Positions 41,863-50,352 of a stretch of DNA of 64,000 bases are shown here, piece after piece. Location: the NCBI GenBank assembly GCA_003134655.1, contig PLBY01000155.1:12358-76357 (forward strand), read 5' to 3'. The position numbers and the translations under genes are program-made. Each line of letters starts with the position of its first letter. Position 1 is the stretch's first letter. Source of the stretch: Acidobacteriaceae bacterium (GTDB taxonomy: Bacteria > Acidobacteriota > Terriglobia > Terriglobales > Acidobacteriaceae). The notes beneath the pieces were generated by a model. The model ran no database searches and was not told the DNA's origin. It was given only the letters and a program-made list of their open reading frames with translations.

Positions 41863-42915
41863 CTAGCGCACGCCGTTGGGATACACCAGAATCTTGCTGG
41901 CTTCTCCGGTTTTTAGTCGCTCCATGGCCTTGGAGAAATCTTTCATCGGGATGCGATCCGTGATCACGGGATGCAGATTGAGTTTGCCGCTCTTTAGCAG
42001 TGCCGTCATCTGATACCAGGTCTGGTACATTCGGCGGCCGTTGATGCCCTGCACGGTGATGCCTTTGAAAATAATGTCCTCGGAAAAATTCAGGGAGATC
42101 GGTTTCGAGGTCAGCCCGAGCAGCGAAATTCTTCCGCCACGCCGAACGATATCGAACGCGGTGCGGATCGAGTCCGGATGCCCCGCCATCTCCAGCACAA
42201 CGTCGACTCCCAAACCGCCGGTCTTTTCCATCACGATCGCGTTTACATCTTCTTTTGCGGGATTGAGCACGTAGTCGGCGTTCATCTCGCGCGCGATGCG
42301 GGCGCGGTGCTCGTTGACTTCAATCGCGAACACGGAAGTCGCGCCTACCGCCTTGGCCACGGCAATCGAAAATAGGCCAATCGGACCGCAGCCGGTGATG
42401 GCCACGCTCTTGGCTGCAATCTCCCCGGCCAGCACCGTGTGCACCGCGTTTCCCAGCGGATCGAGAATCGACGCATAGTCCAGCGGAATCGTGGGATCGA
42501 GCTTCCAGATGTTCGACTCGGGAATCACAACGTACTCGGCGAAGGCGCCGTCGGCGTCCACGCCAATGATCTTTACCTTCTGGCAGATGTGCGCTTCGCC
42601 GGTACGGCATTGCAGGCACTTACCGCAGGCTACGTGCATCTCGGCGGAAACGAAGTCGCCTTCCTTCACGCTGGTGACTTCATCTCCGAACGCGGCGACT
42701 TCGCCGCAGAATTCGTGCCCCGGAATCAGCGGTGGATGGATACGGTTCTGCGCCCAGCGGTCCCAGTTGTAAATGTGCAGGTCGGTGCCGCAAATCGACG
42801 CGACTTTCACTTTCACCAGCACGTCGGTGCGCCCGAAAGCTGGAATCTTTACCTCGCGAATCTCCGCGCCCGAGGCCGCTGTCGGCTTCACGACCGCCTG
42901 CATGGTTGTCGCCAT
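41863..42915 (-). CDS. tdh: L-threonine 3-dehydrogenase
   Basis: A 350-residue zinc alcohol dehydrogenase that oxidises L-threonine to 2-amino-3-ketobutyrate with NAD. Catalytic zinc ligands Cys42 (SICGTDLHIYNWD) and His67 (PGHEFCGEV), structural Cys97, 100, 103 and 111. The SICGTDLHIYNWDRW pattern and GMLGLTSKP-like late region are those of Tdh. ATG 42915 follows AGGTGG with 6-base spacing. It feeds kbl 0.8 kb downstream. Confidence 0.94.
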   Translation of the reverse strand: MATTMQAVVKPTAASGAEIREVKIPAFGRTDVLVKVKVASICGTDLHIYNWDRWAQNRIHPPLIPGHEFCGEVAAFGDEVTSVKEGDFVSAEMHVACGKCLQCRTGEAHICQKVKIIGVDADGAFAEYVVIPESNIWKLDPTIPLDYASILDPLGNAVHTVLAGEIAAKSVAITGCGPIGLFSIAVAKAVGATSVFAIEVNEHRARIAREMNADYVLNPAKEDVNAIVMEKTGGLGVDVVLEMAGHPDSIRTAFDIVRRGGRISLLGLTSKPISLNFSEDIIFKGITVQGINGRRMYQTWYQMTALLKSGKLNLHPVITDRIPMKDFSKAMERLKTGEASKILVYPNGVR

Positions 42916-43102
42916 AATTGCCACCTATGAGTCCGGTATCAAACGGAAAACTGCATAAAGCACAAAACGTATGATTCTAGCACCGTGCGAGACTTCGCCT
43001 CTGGTGCCTCACCGCTTCATCGTTGGACGCCGCAAGCGCCAACCGTAGCCTTGACAATCGCATCTAAGGCCGGGAACCTTGTTCGCTAGGGGAGTGAAGA
43101 TC

Positions 43103-43927
43103 GTGGGCGTTCGGTTGGTTACGATTCTGCTTATCTCTGCGTGCTTTCTTGGCGGCGCATCGGCACCGGCGTCGCAGGTAGCGGTGCGGCACAAGGAGGG
43201 CTCGGTTCACGGGTTTCTCGTGCTCAGCAACCTCGACGGTACTCCCCTTGCGGAAGGCGATCTCACGCAAGTCCCCGAGGGCGACCGGATCACGAACCGC
43301 CTGACATACCACTTCAAGGACGGCTCGCGACAAGAGGAGACCACCATTTTTTCGCAGCGCGGGAGCTTCCGGCTCATCAGCTATCACTTGGTGCAGAAGG
43401 GACCGGCCTTCCCGCATCCCCTAGACCTCTCGATTGCGACCTCCACGGGCCAGGCTACGGTTCTGTATACGGATGATGATGGGAAACAGAAAACGGCGGT
43501 CGAGCGCCTTAAGCTGCCGCAAGACCTTGCCAACGGTTTAGTCCTGACGCTGCTGAAGAACGTTCCGCCTGATACTCCGCCGACGGAGGTGTCGATGGTG
43601 GTGGCCACGCCCAAGCCCCGTCTGGTGAAGCTCGCGATTAGCGCCCAAGGCACCGAGCCATTCTCCCTTGCTGGATTCAGCCACGAAGCCGTGCACTATG
43701 TCGTGAAAATTGAGATCGGGGGCGTCGCCGGAGTGGTGGCACCGCTGCTAGGGAAGCAGCCGCCCGACACGCACGTATGGGTTCTGGGTGGGGAAGCCCC
43801 GGCGTTCGTCAAATTGGAGGGCGCATCCTATTTAGGGGGCCCGATCTGGCGCGTGGAGCTGGTGTCTCCCGTCTGGCCTAAAACCGCTGCTCGCGATTCG
43901 AAGAATGATAGTTCGCAGAAACACTGA
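43103..43927 (+). CDS. Exported hypothetical protein
   Basis: A 274-residue secreted protein with a signal peptide (GVRLVTILLISACFLGGASA) and a beta-rich mature part (EGSVHGFLVLSNLDGTPLAE, LTYHFKDGSRQEETTIFSQR, VHYVVKIEIGGVAGVVAPLL). I recognise no family. GTG 43103 is supported by AGGGGAG eight bases upstream. TTG 43079 is possible but lacks a ribosome site. It is followed by the DUF1287 gene in the same direction, 56 bp away. Confidence 0.7.
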   Translation: MGVRLVTILLISACFLGGASAPASQVAVRHKEGSVHGFLVLSNLDGTPLAEGDLTQVPEGDRITNRLTYHFKDGSRQEETTIFSQRGSFRLISYHLVQKGPAFPHPLDLSIATSTGQATVLYTDDDGKQKTAVERLKLPQDLANGLVLTLLKNVPPDTPPTEVSMVVATPKPRLVKLAISAQGTEPFSLAGFSHEAVHYVVKIEIGGVAGVVAPLLGKQPPDTHVWVLGGEAPAFVKLEGASYLGGPIWRVELVSPVWPKTAARDSKNDSSQKH

Positions 43928-43983
43928 TTCGCCGAAATGTTACAGCCTCAGTTTCGCTTCATTCCGTTTTACAATCGTTCGGA

Positions 43984-44619
43984 ATGCGCACCCTGTTGAA
44001 GGCAAGAGGGGGAGTGGTCGGGGTGGTCGTGCTCTCCGTATGCGCGCTGGGGAGTCTCGCCCCAACGCAGCCCGCCGCACCGGTTTCACGGCAGGAGTTC
44101 ACGCAGCGGCTGGTCGCCGCCGCCATCGAACGCACCCACCACTCCGTGCGCTATGTCTCTGCGTATGTCCATATTCCATATCCTGGCGGAGACGTACCTT
44201 CTGATACTGGAGTCTGTACCGACGAGGTGATTCGCAGTTACCGTGCCGTGGGCGTTGACTTGCAAAAGGAAGTCCATGAAGACATGCTGCAGAACTTCGC
44301 AGCGTACCCGAACAAGCGGCGCTGGCTGCTGGCGCATCCCGACGCGAATATCGATCACCGCCGCGTCCCGAATCTGATGGTGTTCTTTCAGCGCAAGGGA
44401 GAGTCGCTGCCCATCACCAGCCGCGCGGAAGACTATGCGCCGGGCGATCTGGTTACGTGGGATCTCGGCGGGAACGTGCCGCACATCGGGATCGTCGTCG
44501 ATCAGAAGGCTGCCACCGGGCGCTTCATGATCGTGCACAACATTGGCGAAGGGCCGAAGATGGAAGACGTGCTTTTTGACTGGAAGATCACGGGACACTA
44601 CCGGTACTTCGGGCCTTAA
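43984..44619 (+). CDS. DUF1287 family exported protein (NlpC/P60-like fold)
   Basis: A 211-residue exported protein. The signal segment is VVGVVVLSVCALGS. The DUF1287 core has the putative catalytic Cys in GVCTDEVIRSYRAVGVD, NIDHRRVPNLMVFFQRKG and PHIGIVVDQ with a likely catalytic His, ending MEDVLFDWKITGHYRYF. DUF1287 proteins may act as amidases on cell wall peptides. Start ATG 43984. It overlaps the convergent DinB-like gene by 4 bp at its end. Confidence 0.87.
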   Translation: MRTLLKARGGVVGVVVLSVCALGSLAPTQPAAPVSRQEFTQRLVAAAIERTHHSVRYVSAYVHIPYPGGDVPSDTGVCTDEVIRSYRAVGVDLQKEVHEDMLQNFAAYPNKRRWLLAHPDANIDHRRVPNLMVFFQRKGESLPITSRAEDYAPGDLVTWDLGGNVPHIGIVVDQKAATGRFMIVHNIGEGPKMEDVLFDWKITGHYRYFGP

Positions 44620-45161
44620 GAGCGGGAAGGTTTCGACGCCACCTTCTTGAACTCTTCCGACTTTCCCCGCGGAATGGTCAGCGTCTTCCACTCGCTCGAG
44701 CGCAGGTGCTTGGCAAGAAACACAATCTGTCCAATGTGGGCGGCATAGTGCGCGATTTGCCGGTTGATGGCCTGCAGAACGGTGTGCGGTTCGCCGCGGA
44801 TGGTTACGGTGCGCATCACATCGTCGGGCTTCAGCGCGTCGATCGCCCCCAGCACGCAAGACCAGCCTTCTTCCCACCACTTCATGACTTCAGCGCGCGT
44901 GGTGGCGGCGGTCACTTCGAACTCGCGGTCGCGAAAGCGGTCCGGCTTCTCGCCATCCGTAGTGAGGAAGTCGGTGAAGCGGGAGCGCATATTTCCCGCC
45001 AGATGCTTGACCAGAATCGCCACCGAGTTCGACTCGGGATCGAGCGTAACGAAAAGATCGGCGTCGCTGAGTTGGGCCATCGCGCCTTCACCCATGCGCT
45101 TGTGGCCGCGCATCTGGCGGCGCGCTTCGTCGAGATAGTGGGTCGCGAGATCGGTTGCCAT
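44616..45161 (-). CDS. DinB-like DUF1572 protein
   Basis: A 181-residue four-helix protein of the DinB superfamily. Key residues are LVKHLAGNMRSRFTDFLTTD in the N-terminal half, WEEGWSCVLGAIDALKPDDV, and QIAHYAAHIGQIVFLAKHL, whose His residues would bind metal. ATG 45161 is preceded by GGAGG (7 bases). It is 20 bp downstream of hydantoinase B on the same strand and may be its operon partner. Function unknown. Confidence 0.86.
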   Translation of the reverse strand: MATDLATHYLDEARRQMRGHKRMGEGAMAQLSDADLFVTLDPESNSVAILVKHLAGNMRSRFTDFLTTDGEKPDRFRDREFEVTAATTRAEVMKWWEEGWSCVLGAIDALKPDDVMRTVTIRGEPHTVLQAINRQIAHYAAHIGQIVFLAKHLRSSEWKTLTIPRGKSEEFKKVASKPSRS

Positions 45162-45180
45162 GATTCGTGCCTCCAAATGT

Positions 45181-46827
45181 CTAAGCCCGGCCCCAGCCGC
45201 CGCCACCGGGAGTTTCAATCGCAATTCGTTCTCCCTTTCGCAGACGGGTGCTGAATTTCGCCGGCATCATCTCGACCGAACCGTCTTGACGGATGATGAA
45301 CGTCTTTCCGGGCGCGCCGTCTGCTCCTCCAGACAGTCCCCAAGGCCCCCGCGACCGTCGATCGGCCAATAAAGTCACGTCGCAGTCGGTGAGCACTTCG
45401 ATCTCACGAACGATCCCGTCGCCGCCGCGAAACTTCCCCTGTCCACCGCTCCCCGCCCGCAGCGAATACTGGCGCACGCGCAGCGGATACGCATACTCCA
45501 GCGCCTCCGCGGGAGTGTTCAGAGAATTCGTCATGTGCGTGTGCACGCCGGAGACGCCCGGCTTGCCAGGGCGGGCGCCCATGCCGCCGGCAATCGTCTC
45601 GTAGTAGGCGAAAGGCTCACCGGTGCGCGGATCGATACCGCCGATGGTCAGGTTATTCATGGTCCCCGAGGCCGCAGCGGGGATGCGATCCGGAATCGCC
45701 TGCTCCAGCGCCCGCAGCAAGGTGTCGACGATGCGTTGTGACGTTTCGACGTTTCCTCCGGCCACCGCGGCGGGAGGCCTAGCGTTCACGATGGTTCCTT
45801 CTGGAGCGATGACCTGGATCGGTCGCATCAGGCCGGCTGCCGCCGGAACGTCCTCCGTCAGCAGGCACCGAAATACGTAGAAGCACGCCGAGTAGGTGAT
45901 CGCAGCGACGGCGTTCACACTGCCCTCAACCTGGGGATCGCTGCCTGTGAAATCGACTGTGATCATCGGGAGCGCAGCGCGTCTTCGACGCGCGACCGGG
46001 TCGGAGACCCGGTCCCTCACGTTCCGGCGGATGGTGACCACGATCTTTACCGGGCGGTCGCTGATGCCGTCGCCATCCAAGAAGTCCTCTGCCCGATATT
46101 CGCCCGCCGGCACGCGCTGCAAGAAAGCGCGCATCAACTCCTCTGAATAGTCGAGAAGATCCCCCGTCGCGCGGCTGGCCCGCTCCAGGCCATAGCGGGA
46201 ACACACCTCGCGCAGGCGCTCGGCCCCCGTGTGGCAAGCTGCGATCTGTGCCCCCAGGTCGCCTTCGCGCTCCTCTGGAGTACGCACGTTGTTGAGCAGC
46301 AGGGCGAGCACATCTGGGTTCATTGCGCCGCCCCGCATCAGTTTCACCGGAGGGATGCGGACGCCCTCCTGGTAGATTTCGCGGCACAGCCCCATCGATC
46401 CAGGATAGGCCCCGCCCACGTCTGCATGGTGCGCCCGCGAAGCCACATAGAAATCAGGACTTGTGTGGGCGCGGGCGACTCGCCCGCGCAGGTGGCGACT
46501 CTCCACATACACGGGCGCGACCAGCGTGATGTCGGGCAGATGTGTCCCGCCGCGAAACGGATCATTCAGCATCACCACGTCCCCCGGTTCCATCGCGCCG
46601 GCATCAATCGCCGCCCGCACCGACATCGGCATCGACCCCAGATGTACGGGCATGTGGTCGCCCATGGCGATCACCTCACCCGTGCCATCGAACACCGCGC
46701 ACGAGTAATCGCGACGCTCCTTGATATTCGGAGAAAACGCGGTGCGCCGCAGGGCCGCGCCCATCTCCTCGGCAATGGAGTGGTACAGATTCTTGAAGAT
46801 TTCCAGTTCGACGGGATCGCGCCGCAT
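45181..46827 (-). CDS. Hydantoinase B/oxoprolinase-like subunit with in-frame hairpin insertions
   Basis: A 548-residue HyuB-type protein, ATP-dependent oxoprolinase/acetophenone carboxylase family. Motifs RRDYSCAVFDGTGEVIAMGD, GSMPMSVRAAIDA, GDVVMLNDPFRGGTHLPDIT and AGGNVETSQRIVDTLLRALE are clear. The hyuA partner is not adjacent in this window. Two insertions break the normal reading: about 46463-46509 (residues RHLRGRVARAHTSPD) and 45970-46025 (RRNVRDRVSDPVARRRRAAL); both are hairpin elements kept in frame, so the protein may still fold. ATG 46827 starts the family N-terminus; 46863 is an alternative. Substrate unknown. Confidence 0.85.
   Translation of the reverse strand: MRRDPVELEIFKNLYHSIAEEMGAALRRTAFSPNIKERRDYSCAVFDGTGEVIAMGDHMPVHLGSMPMSVRAAIDAGAMEPGDVVMLNDPFRGGTHLPDITLVAPVYVESRHLRGRVARAHTSPDFYVASRAHHADVGGAYPGSMGLCREIYQEGVRIPPVKLMRGGAMNPDVLALLLNNVRTPEEREGDLGAQIAACHTGAERLREVCSRYGLERASRATGDLLDYSEELMRAFLQRVPAGEYRAEDFLDGDGISDRPVKIVVTIRRNVRDRVSDPVARRRRAALPMITVDFTGSDPQVEGSVNAVAAITYSACFYVFRCLLTEDVPAAAGLMRPIQVIAPEGTIVNARPPAAVAGGNVETSQRIVDTLLRALEQAIPDRIPAAASGTMNNLTIGGIDPRTGEPFAYYETIAGGMGARPGKPGVSGVHTHMTNSLNTPAEALEYAYPLRVRQYSLRAGSGGQGKFRGGDGIVREIEVLTDCDVTLLADRRSRGPWGLSGGADGAPGKTFIIRQDGSVEMMPAKFSTRLRKGERIAIETPGGGGWGRA
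45977..46013. repeat. Two adjacent hairpins inside hydantoinase B
   Basis: Hairpin 1 is GCGCGTC/GACGCGC with loop TTC (45977-45993), hairpin 2 is ACCGGGTC/GACCCGGT with loop GGA (45995-46013). They encode a stretch rich in Arg (RRNVRDRVSD) that has no equivalent expected before TVDFTGSDP. Confidence 0.75.
46463..46509. repeat. TGTGG/CCACA hairpin element inside hydantoinase B
   Basis: Starts TGTGTGGG and ends CTCCACATA, with a central 9-bp stem GCGCGGGCG/CGCCCGCGC and 3-base loop. Translated in frame as an Arg/His-rich insert between the family segments APVYV and FYVASRAHHADVGG. Confidence 0.8.
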
Positions 46828-46872
46828 GAGGCGCAGTGTACTGGATTTGCTGGCAGACTGCATCGGCGGGAT

Positions 46873-46905
46873 AGGTCTACGGTCTTGGGTGTTTGGTCTT
46901 AGGAA
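46873..46905. repeat. GGTCTACGGTCTTGGGTGTTTGG word repeat
   Basis: Word repeat upstream of hydantoinase B that matches the type at 27980-28085. The short words CCTAACACC at 46972 seem to be related. Confidence 0.6.
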
Positions 46906-47037
46906 AGAGATCGTCGGCTGCGAGAGGCGAGCGAGTTCGTCGCTGCATCACTGGGGCTGAGCCCCCCAGGACCTAACACCTACCCGACTTCCAACTCATC
47001 CGGCGAGCAAAAACGTTGTTACGCATGCAGAATTCTG

Positions 47038-47076
47038 TTGACACTTTATTAATACTGCCGCAATATCTTGTGATAT
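47038..47076 (+). promoter_or_regulatory. Promoter-like TTGACA and ATATC dyad
   Basis: The -35 word TTGACA is at 47038-47043. About 17-19 bases later lies AT-rich sequence (CAATATC) that could serve as -10. A perfect short dyad ATATC-TTGT-GATAT occupies 47063-47076 and overlaps the probable start-site region. This precedes the micro-ORF at 47175. Confidence 0.55.
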
Positions 47077-47174
47077 AGGACCTTCCCATACTACAAGTAG
47101 GGTTGGTCTTTCAAGTACAAGGGCCCGTAGTCAAGAAACCTTAACAAGGGAAAATCGTTCACGGAGGATCCTTC

Positions 47175-47213
47175 ATGGCAACGAAGAAGAAGGCAAAAAA
47201 GAAGAAACATTAA
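47175..47213 (+). CDS. 12-residue Lys-rich peptide (micro-ORF)
   Basis: ATG 47175 encodes MATKKKAKKKKH and stops at TAA. It is preceded by GGAGG at 47163-47167 with 7-base spacing, the best ribosome site in this part of the window, and by a TTGACA promoter-like word at 47038. A terminator-like hairpin follows at 47267-47300. Eight of 12 residues are Lys. It could be a leader peptide for attenuation of the MerR gene, a nucleic-acid-binding peptide, or a remnant. No family is known to me. Confidence 0.55.
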   Translation: MATKKKAKKKKH

Positions 47214-47266
47214 CCGTCAGCGAGGACATTCCTCGCTTACACACGATTTCTCACTGGCCTCTTAAG

Positions 47267-47300
47267 AGAAGCACCTCTTGAGGGGCTTTTCCTTTTTGTC
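47267..47300 (+). terminator. Intrinsic terminator candidate downstream of micro-ORF
   Basis: A hairpin AGCACCTCTTGAGGGGCT with a TTTTCCTTTTT tail lies 55-85 bases after the micro-ORF stop codon, and a second small hairpin CGAGGACATTCCTCG is at 47221-47235. It separates the micro-ORF from the MerR gene. Confidence 0.6.
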
Positions 47301-47382
47301 GGCCTCGAAATTCTCTTATCGCTCGGCGCACCATGTGTCACAATAGGCAGACCACGTGGCGTTTGCCGCCGTGAACGGAAAA

Positions 47383-47787
47383 ATGGCGCCCCGCAAGAAG
47401 AGTACGGCGAAGCACAAAGCGGATGAGATCCTCATCCCCGACAAACTTTATTTCCGCATCGGCGAAGTGGCCACCCTGTGCCATCTGCCGGCCTATGTGC
47501 TGCGTTTCTGGGAGTCCGAGTTCCCGCAACTGAAGCCGGTCAAGAGCAGCACCGGTCAGCGCATGTACCGCAAGCGCGACGTCGAGAGCGTGTTGCACAT
47601 CAAGCGACTGCTCTACGAGCAGGGATTCACCATCTCCGGCGCGCGCCAGCAACTGCGCAGCGAAAGCAAGACTGACAAGACGCAGACCGCCATCCCATTC
47701 CCGTCGCATTCCACGCCCGAGATTCAGCGCATCCGCCAGGGGCTGCGCGAGATTCTGAGCATGCTGTCGGCGCGCCGCACGGGATAG
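47383..47787 (+). CDS. MerR family transcriptional regulator
   Basis: A 134-residue regulator. The winged-helix MerR domain spans about 22-92: LYFRIGEVATLCHLPAYVLR, then FWESEFPQLKPVKSSTGQRM, YRKRDVESVLHIKRLLYEQG and FTISGARQQL. No effector domain follows beyond a short C-terminal helix IQRIRQGLREILSMLSARR. Such short MerR proteins in Acidobacteria and Deltaproteobacteria have unknown ligands. ATG 47383 is chosen; GTG 47356 would add 9 residues. Confidence 0.9.
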   Translation: MAPRKKSTAKHKADEILIPDKLYFRIGEVATLCHLPAYVLRFWESEFPQLKPVKSSTGQRMYRKRDVESVLHIKRLLYEQGFTISGARQQLRSESKTDKTQTAIPFPSHSTPEIQRIRQGLREILSMLSARRTG

Positions 47788-47824
47788 CATTTCATGCGCA
47801 CGGAGCGACTGCGCTCTGACTCGC

Positions 47825-49528
47825 TTAGGCTTCCACCCAGTTGGTGCGTTCCAGAATCGTGGGCGGCTCGTACGTCTTTCCCCGCGCCAGCCGTCGCTCC
47901 TCGCGCCGCGTCGTCCACAGCAGCACCGGACCGAGCAATGCCGGAAGCATCCGCGACAGAAACCCGGATTCCTGTTTGAATTCTTGCCGCAGTGCCCGGA
48001 TCTGTTCGCTCACATTGAGGTCCACTTTGCGGAACTGCCGCTCCATCGCCCACAACGCCGAGCTGTACACGCCGCTCAGCTTTCCCATCTCGCGCGTGAA
48101 GCGTTCCCGCACGCGCGCGTCGGGATAGTCTTTGTAGCGCTTGAATCCCGCCAGCAAAGTTCGCGAGATGCGGTAGAGGCTTGGCCCATTCAGTTGGAAG
48201 TCGCGCCAGAACGCCCAATCGAGAAAGCGCTTGGAATCCTCCCGCGAAATCGCCGCATGCTTGAAATTGAATTTGAACTGACCGTGCACGTCGGCATAGT
48301 CCACGTCTTTCAGTAAACGGCCCTCTTCCGACATTTGCTGGTACAGCGGAGTGCCCGGGACCGGCGTGTAGAGCATGAACTGGTGGAAGTCGGTATCGTG
48401 CGACACGGCGTGCTCAATTTCGGAGACGATATTATCCGGCGTATGGTGTTCCAGCCCGATGATGGTCGAGCCCTGCACGCGAATCCCGTGCTCGCGCAAT
48501 TCGCGCGTGAGTTCCCGCGTGTCGGAGCCCTGCAACTTGCTGTAGCCCGCTTTGGGGGATTCCAGGCCCATCCACAGCCACGAGACGCCCAGCTCCACCA
48601 ACTCCTGCATGGTGTACTTGCGAATTGCATTGGCCGAGGCAAACACAGACAACGCCCAGCTCTTGTGGTTCTCTTTCATGAGTTCGAGCAGGCGCATGGC
48701 GCGCTCGCGATGCAGCAGGAAATTTTCGTCCATCACGAAGAACGACTGCACTTTCAGTTCGTCCTCCATCCGGCTCATGACGGCAAACAGTTCGTCGCCC
48801 GTCTCAAAAAAGTTGACGAATTTTCCCTTGCCTCCGAAAAATGCCGAGGTCGTGCAGAAGTTGCATCCCATGGGGCAGCCGACGGAAGGAATAATGGTTG
48901 CCGCCGTCCCGCCCTTGCGCTCGGGCAGACGAATTCCCATGATGCGCGTGCGCATTCCCGAAACGATCGACGGATGGCGGATCGGCGCGCTCTCGTCCTC
49001 GCCTAAATAACGCCGCATCCACGAAACTCCCTCGCCCTTCACAATGTGGTCGGCATCAATCATCTTTTCGATTCCGGGGATGGCGGCCACGTGCCCGCCT
49101 ACGATAATCACCGACTGCGGCGAGAGTTCGCGCGTCATGCGGCACATCTCGCGTACCTTGGCGACGTTCACGATGATTCCCGTGATCCCGACCACGTCAT
49201 ATTGATTGTTTTTCAATTGGCGGGCGAAGTCGTCGCGTGTCGGGAAGTCGAGCACGGCGCACGGAGCCGTAATATTCGCCTGGATCATCATGATGCCCCA
49301 GGAGCGATGAAACATGCGCAGCGAGAAGCTGCCCTGGGCACGTGTGACCTGATTGTGATAAAGCTCCATCGGGTTAATGGAGCGGCTGCCGAATTCATCG
49401 TCCTGGGCGTACGGTCCGAAGACCGAGCTCAGCAGAATGCGGGCGTCGGATCCCTTGGGATGTTTCGCGAAACTGCCGGAATGGCTGCTATAAGGGCTGG
49501 GTGCAACATCGCTGGTAAGAAGTTCCAA
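47825..49528 (-). CDS. B12-binding domain radical SAM protein
   Basis: A 567-residue enzyme with a cobalamin-binding N-terminal domain (about 28-175; VIIVGGHVAAIPGIEKMIDA) and a radical SAM core. The [4Fe-4S] motif is CPMGCNFC at 218-225. The end half has NHKSWALSVFASANAIRKYT, VPGTPLYQQM and a C-terminal helical extension with hydrophobic patch LLPALLGPVLLW. Similar proteins methylate or rearrange lipids, peptides or antibiotics, and the substrate here cannot be told. Start TTG 49528. No obvious partner gene lies alongside. Confidence 0.87.
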   Translation of the reverse strand: MELLTSDVAPSPYSSHSGSFAKHPKGSDARILLSSVFGPYAQDDEFGSRSINPMELYHNQVTRAQGSFSLRMFHRSWGIMMIQANITAPCAVLDFPTRDDFARQLKNNQYDVVGITGIIVNVAKVREMCRMTRELSPQSVIIVGGHVAAIPGIEKMIDADHIVKGEGVSWMRRYLGEDESAPIRHPSIVSGMRTRIMGIRLPERKGGTAATIIPSVGCPMGCNFCTTSAFFGGKGKFVNFFETGDELFAVMSRMEDELKVQSFFVMDENFLLHRERAMRLLELMKENHKSWALSVFASANAIRKYTMQELVELGVSWLWMGLESPKAGYSKLQGSDTRELTRELREHGIRVQGSTIIGLEHHTPDNIVSEIEHAVSHDTDFHQFMLYTPVPGTPLYQQMSEEGRLLKDVDYADVHGQFKFNFKHAAISREDSKRFLDWAFWRDFQLNGPSLYRISRTLLAGFKRYKDYPDARVRERFTREMGKLSGVYSSALWAMERQFRKVDLNVSEQIRALRQEFKQESGFLSRMLPALLGPVLLWTTRREERRLARGKTYEPPTILERTNWVEA

Positions 49529-49721
49529 TTCGTTTCATCCGTTTCCCCCCACATGCCGTTACTTGCAATCGTAGTCGTGCGTGGGCGCATTGCAGCAGCG
49601 CGCACGCAGATAACACAAAAAGATTACAAAGCAAGGTCACTGGCCAAACGTAACCAGAAAAGCCTGAAAGGTGCAGGCGCACTTGAACCCGGCTTGCCAT
49701 CTAGCCTAGAATCGCTGCGCG

Positions 49722-50069
49722 ATGGCTTCGGAACCATTGGAGATCGAGCGTCTCGACCGGGGAGTGCTGAGCTTCCGCGGCCCGTTGACCATGGAGAACG
49801 TGTCTCCATTCATGAACGCGGTCCGGCGCGAAGACGCTCCGACCATGATTCTGGATTTGACCAATGTTCCTTATCTGGACTCTTCCGGGTTGGGATCGCT
49901 GGTCAGCGCATGCACTTCGTGCACGAAAGCGGGGCGGCGCATGGCGCTCACGGGCGTAAACAAACGGGTGCGGAAAGTTTTTGAGATTACAAAGGTGGAA
50001 CAGATCTTCCTGATGTTCCCCACACTCTCCGACGCCCTGGAAGCCTTCACCAACGCAGGCACGGCGTAA
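49722..50069 (+). CDS. STAS domain anti-sigma factor antagonist
   Basis: A 115-residue single STAS domain similar to SpoIIAA/RsbV. The phosphorylation region is LDSSGLGSLVSA (Ser54/55), followed by ALTGVNKRVRKVFEITKVEQ and a final helix. It would bind an anti-sigma kinase, which is absent from the window. Start ATG 49722. It may act in signalling or stress control. Confidence 0.88.
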   Translation: MASEPLEIERLDRGVLSFRGPLTMENVSPFMNAVRREDAPTMILDLTNVPYLDSSGLGSLVSACTSCTKAGRRMALTGVNKRVRKVFEITKVEQIFLMFPTLSDALEAFTNAGTA

Positions 50070-50074
50070 GGGCT

Positions 50075-50119
50075 ATGTGGGGACAGCCGCCTTCGGCTGT
50101 CCGCCGGGCGCAGCCCGGC
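50075..50119 (+). repeat. TGTGG/CCACA hairpin element, copy B
   Basis: ATGTGGGGACAGCCGCCttC followed by GGCTGTCC and the second hairpin GCCGGGC-GCA-GCCCGGC. It differs from the copy at 19552-19596 only by paired A-T/G-C changes in the first stem. It follows the STAS gene by 5 bp. Confidence 0.85.
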
Positions 50120-50154
50120 GTTAGGCGCTCCAGAGCCAAATCAGTCCGCAAGCT

Positions 50155-50352
50155 TCACGCGACGCGGGCGGAATTCAGCTTCTTCGATCCGGCATTCACC
50201 GCGTCCAGGCGGATGCGCGTGACCCGCGCGGTTTCCTGGACGAGATCGCTGGTGAACTTGGCGCCTTCCCCGGCCATCACCGAACCCGCTGCCAACGCGA
50301 AGCGCAACGCGTCTGCCTGATCCTCAAAATACAAAACCACTTGTCCCGACAT
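50155..50352 (-). CDS. Small hypothetical protein
   Basis: A 65-residue protein, MSGQVVLYFEDQADALRFAL at its start, then AAGSVMAGEGAKFTSDLVQE and a C-terminal Lys/Ser-rich end. ATG 50352 is supported by GGGGAG seven bases upstream. A longer frame starts at ATG 50451 (33 more residues) and is possible but lacks a ribosome site. No family recognised. It could be a signalling-domain fragment. Confidence 0.6.
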   Translation of the reverse strand: MSGQVVLYFEDQADALRFALAAGSVMAGEGAKFTSDLVQETARVTRIRLDAVNAGSKKLNSARVA

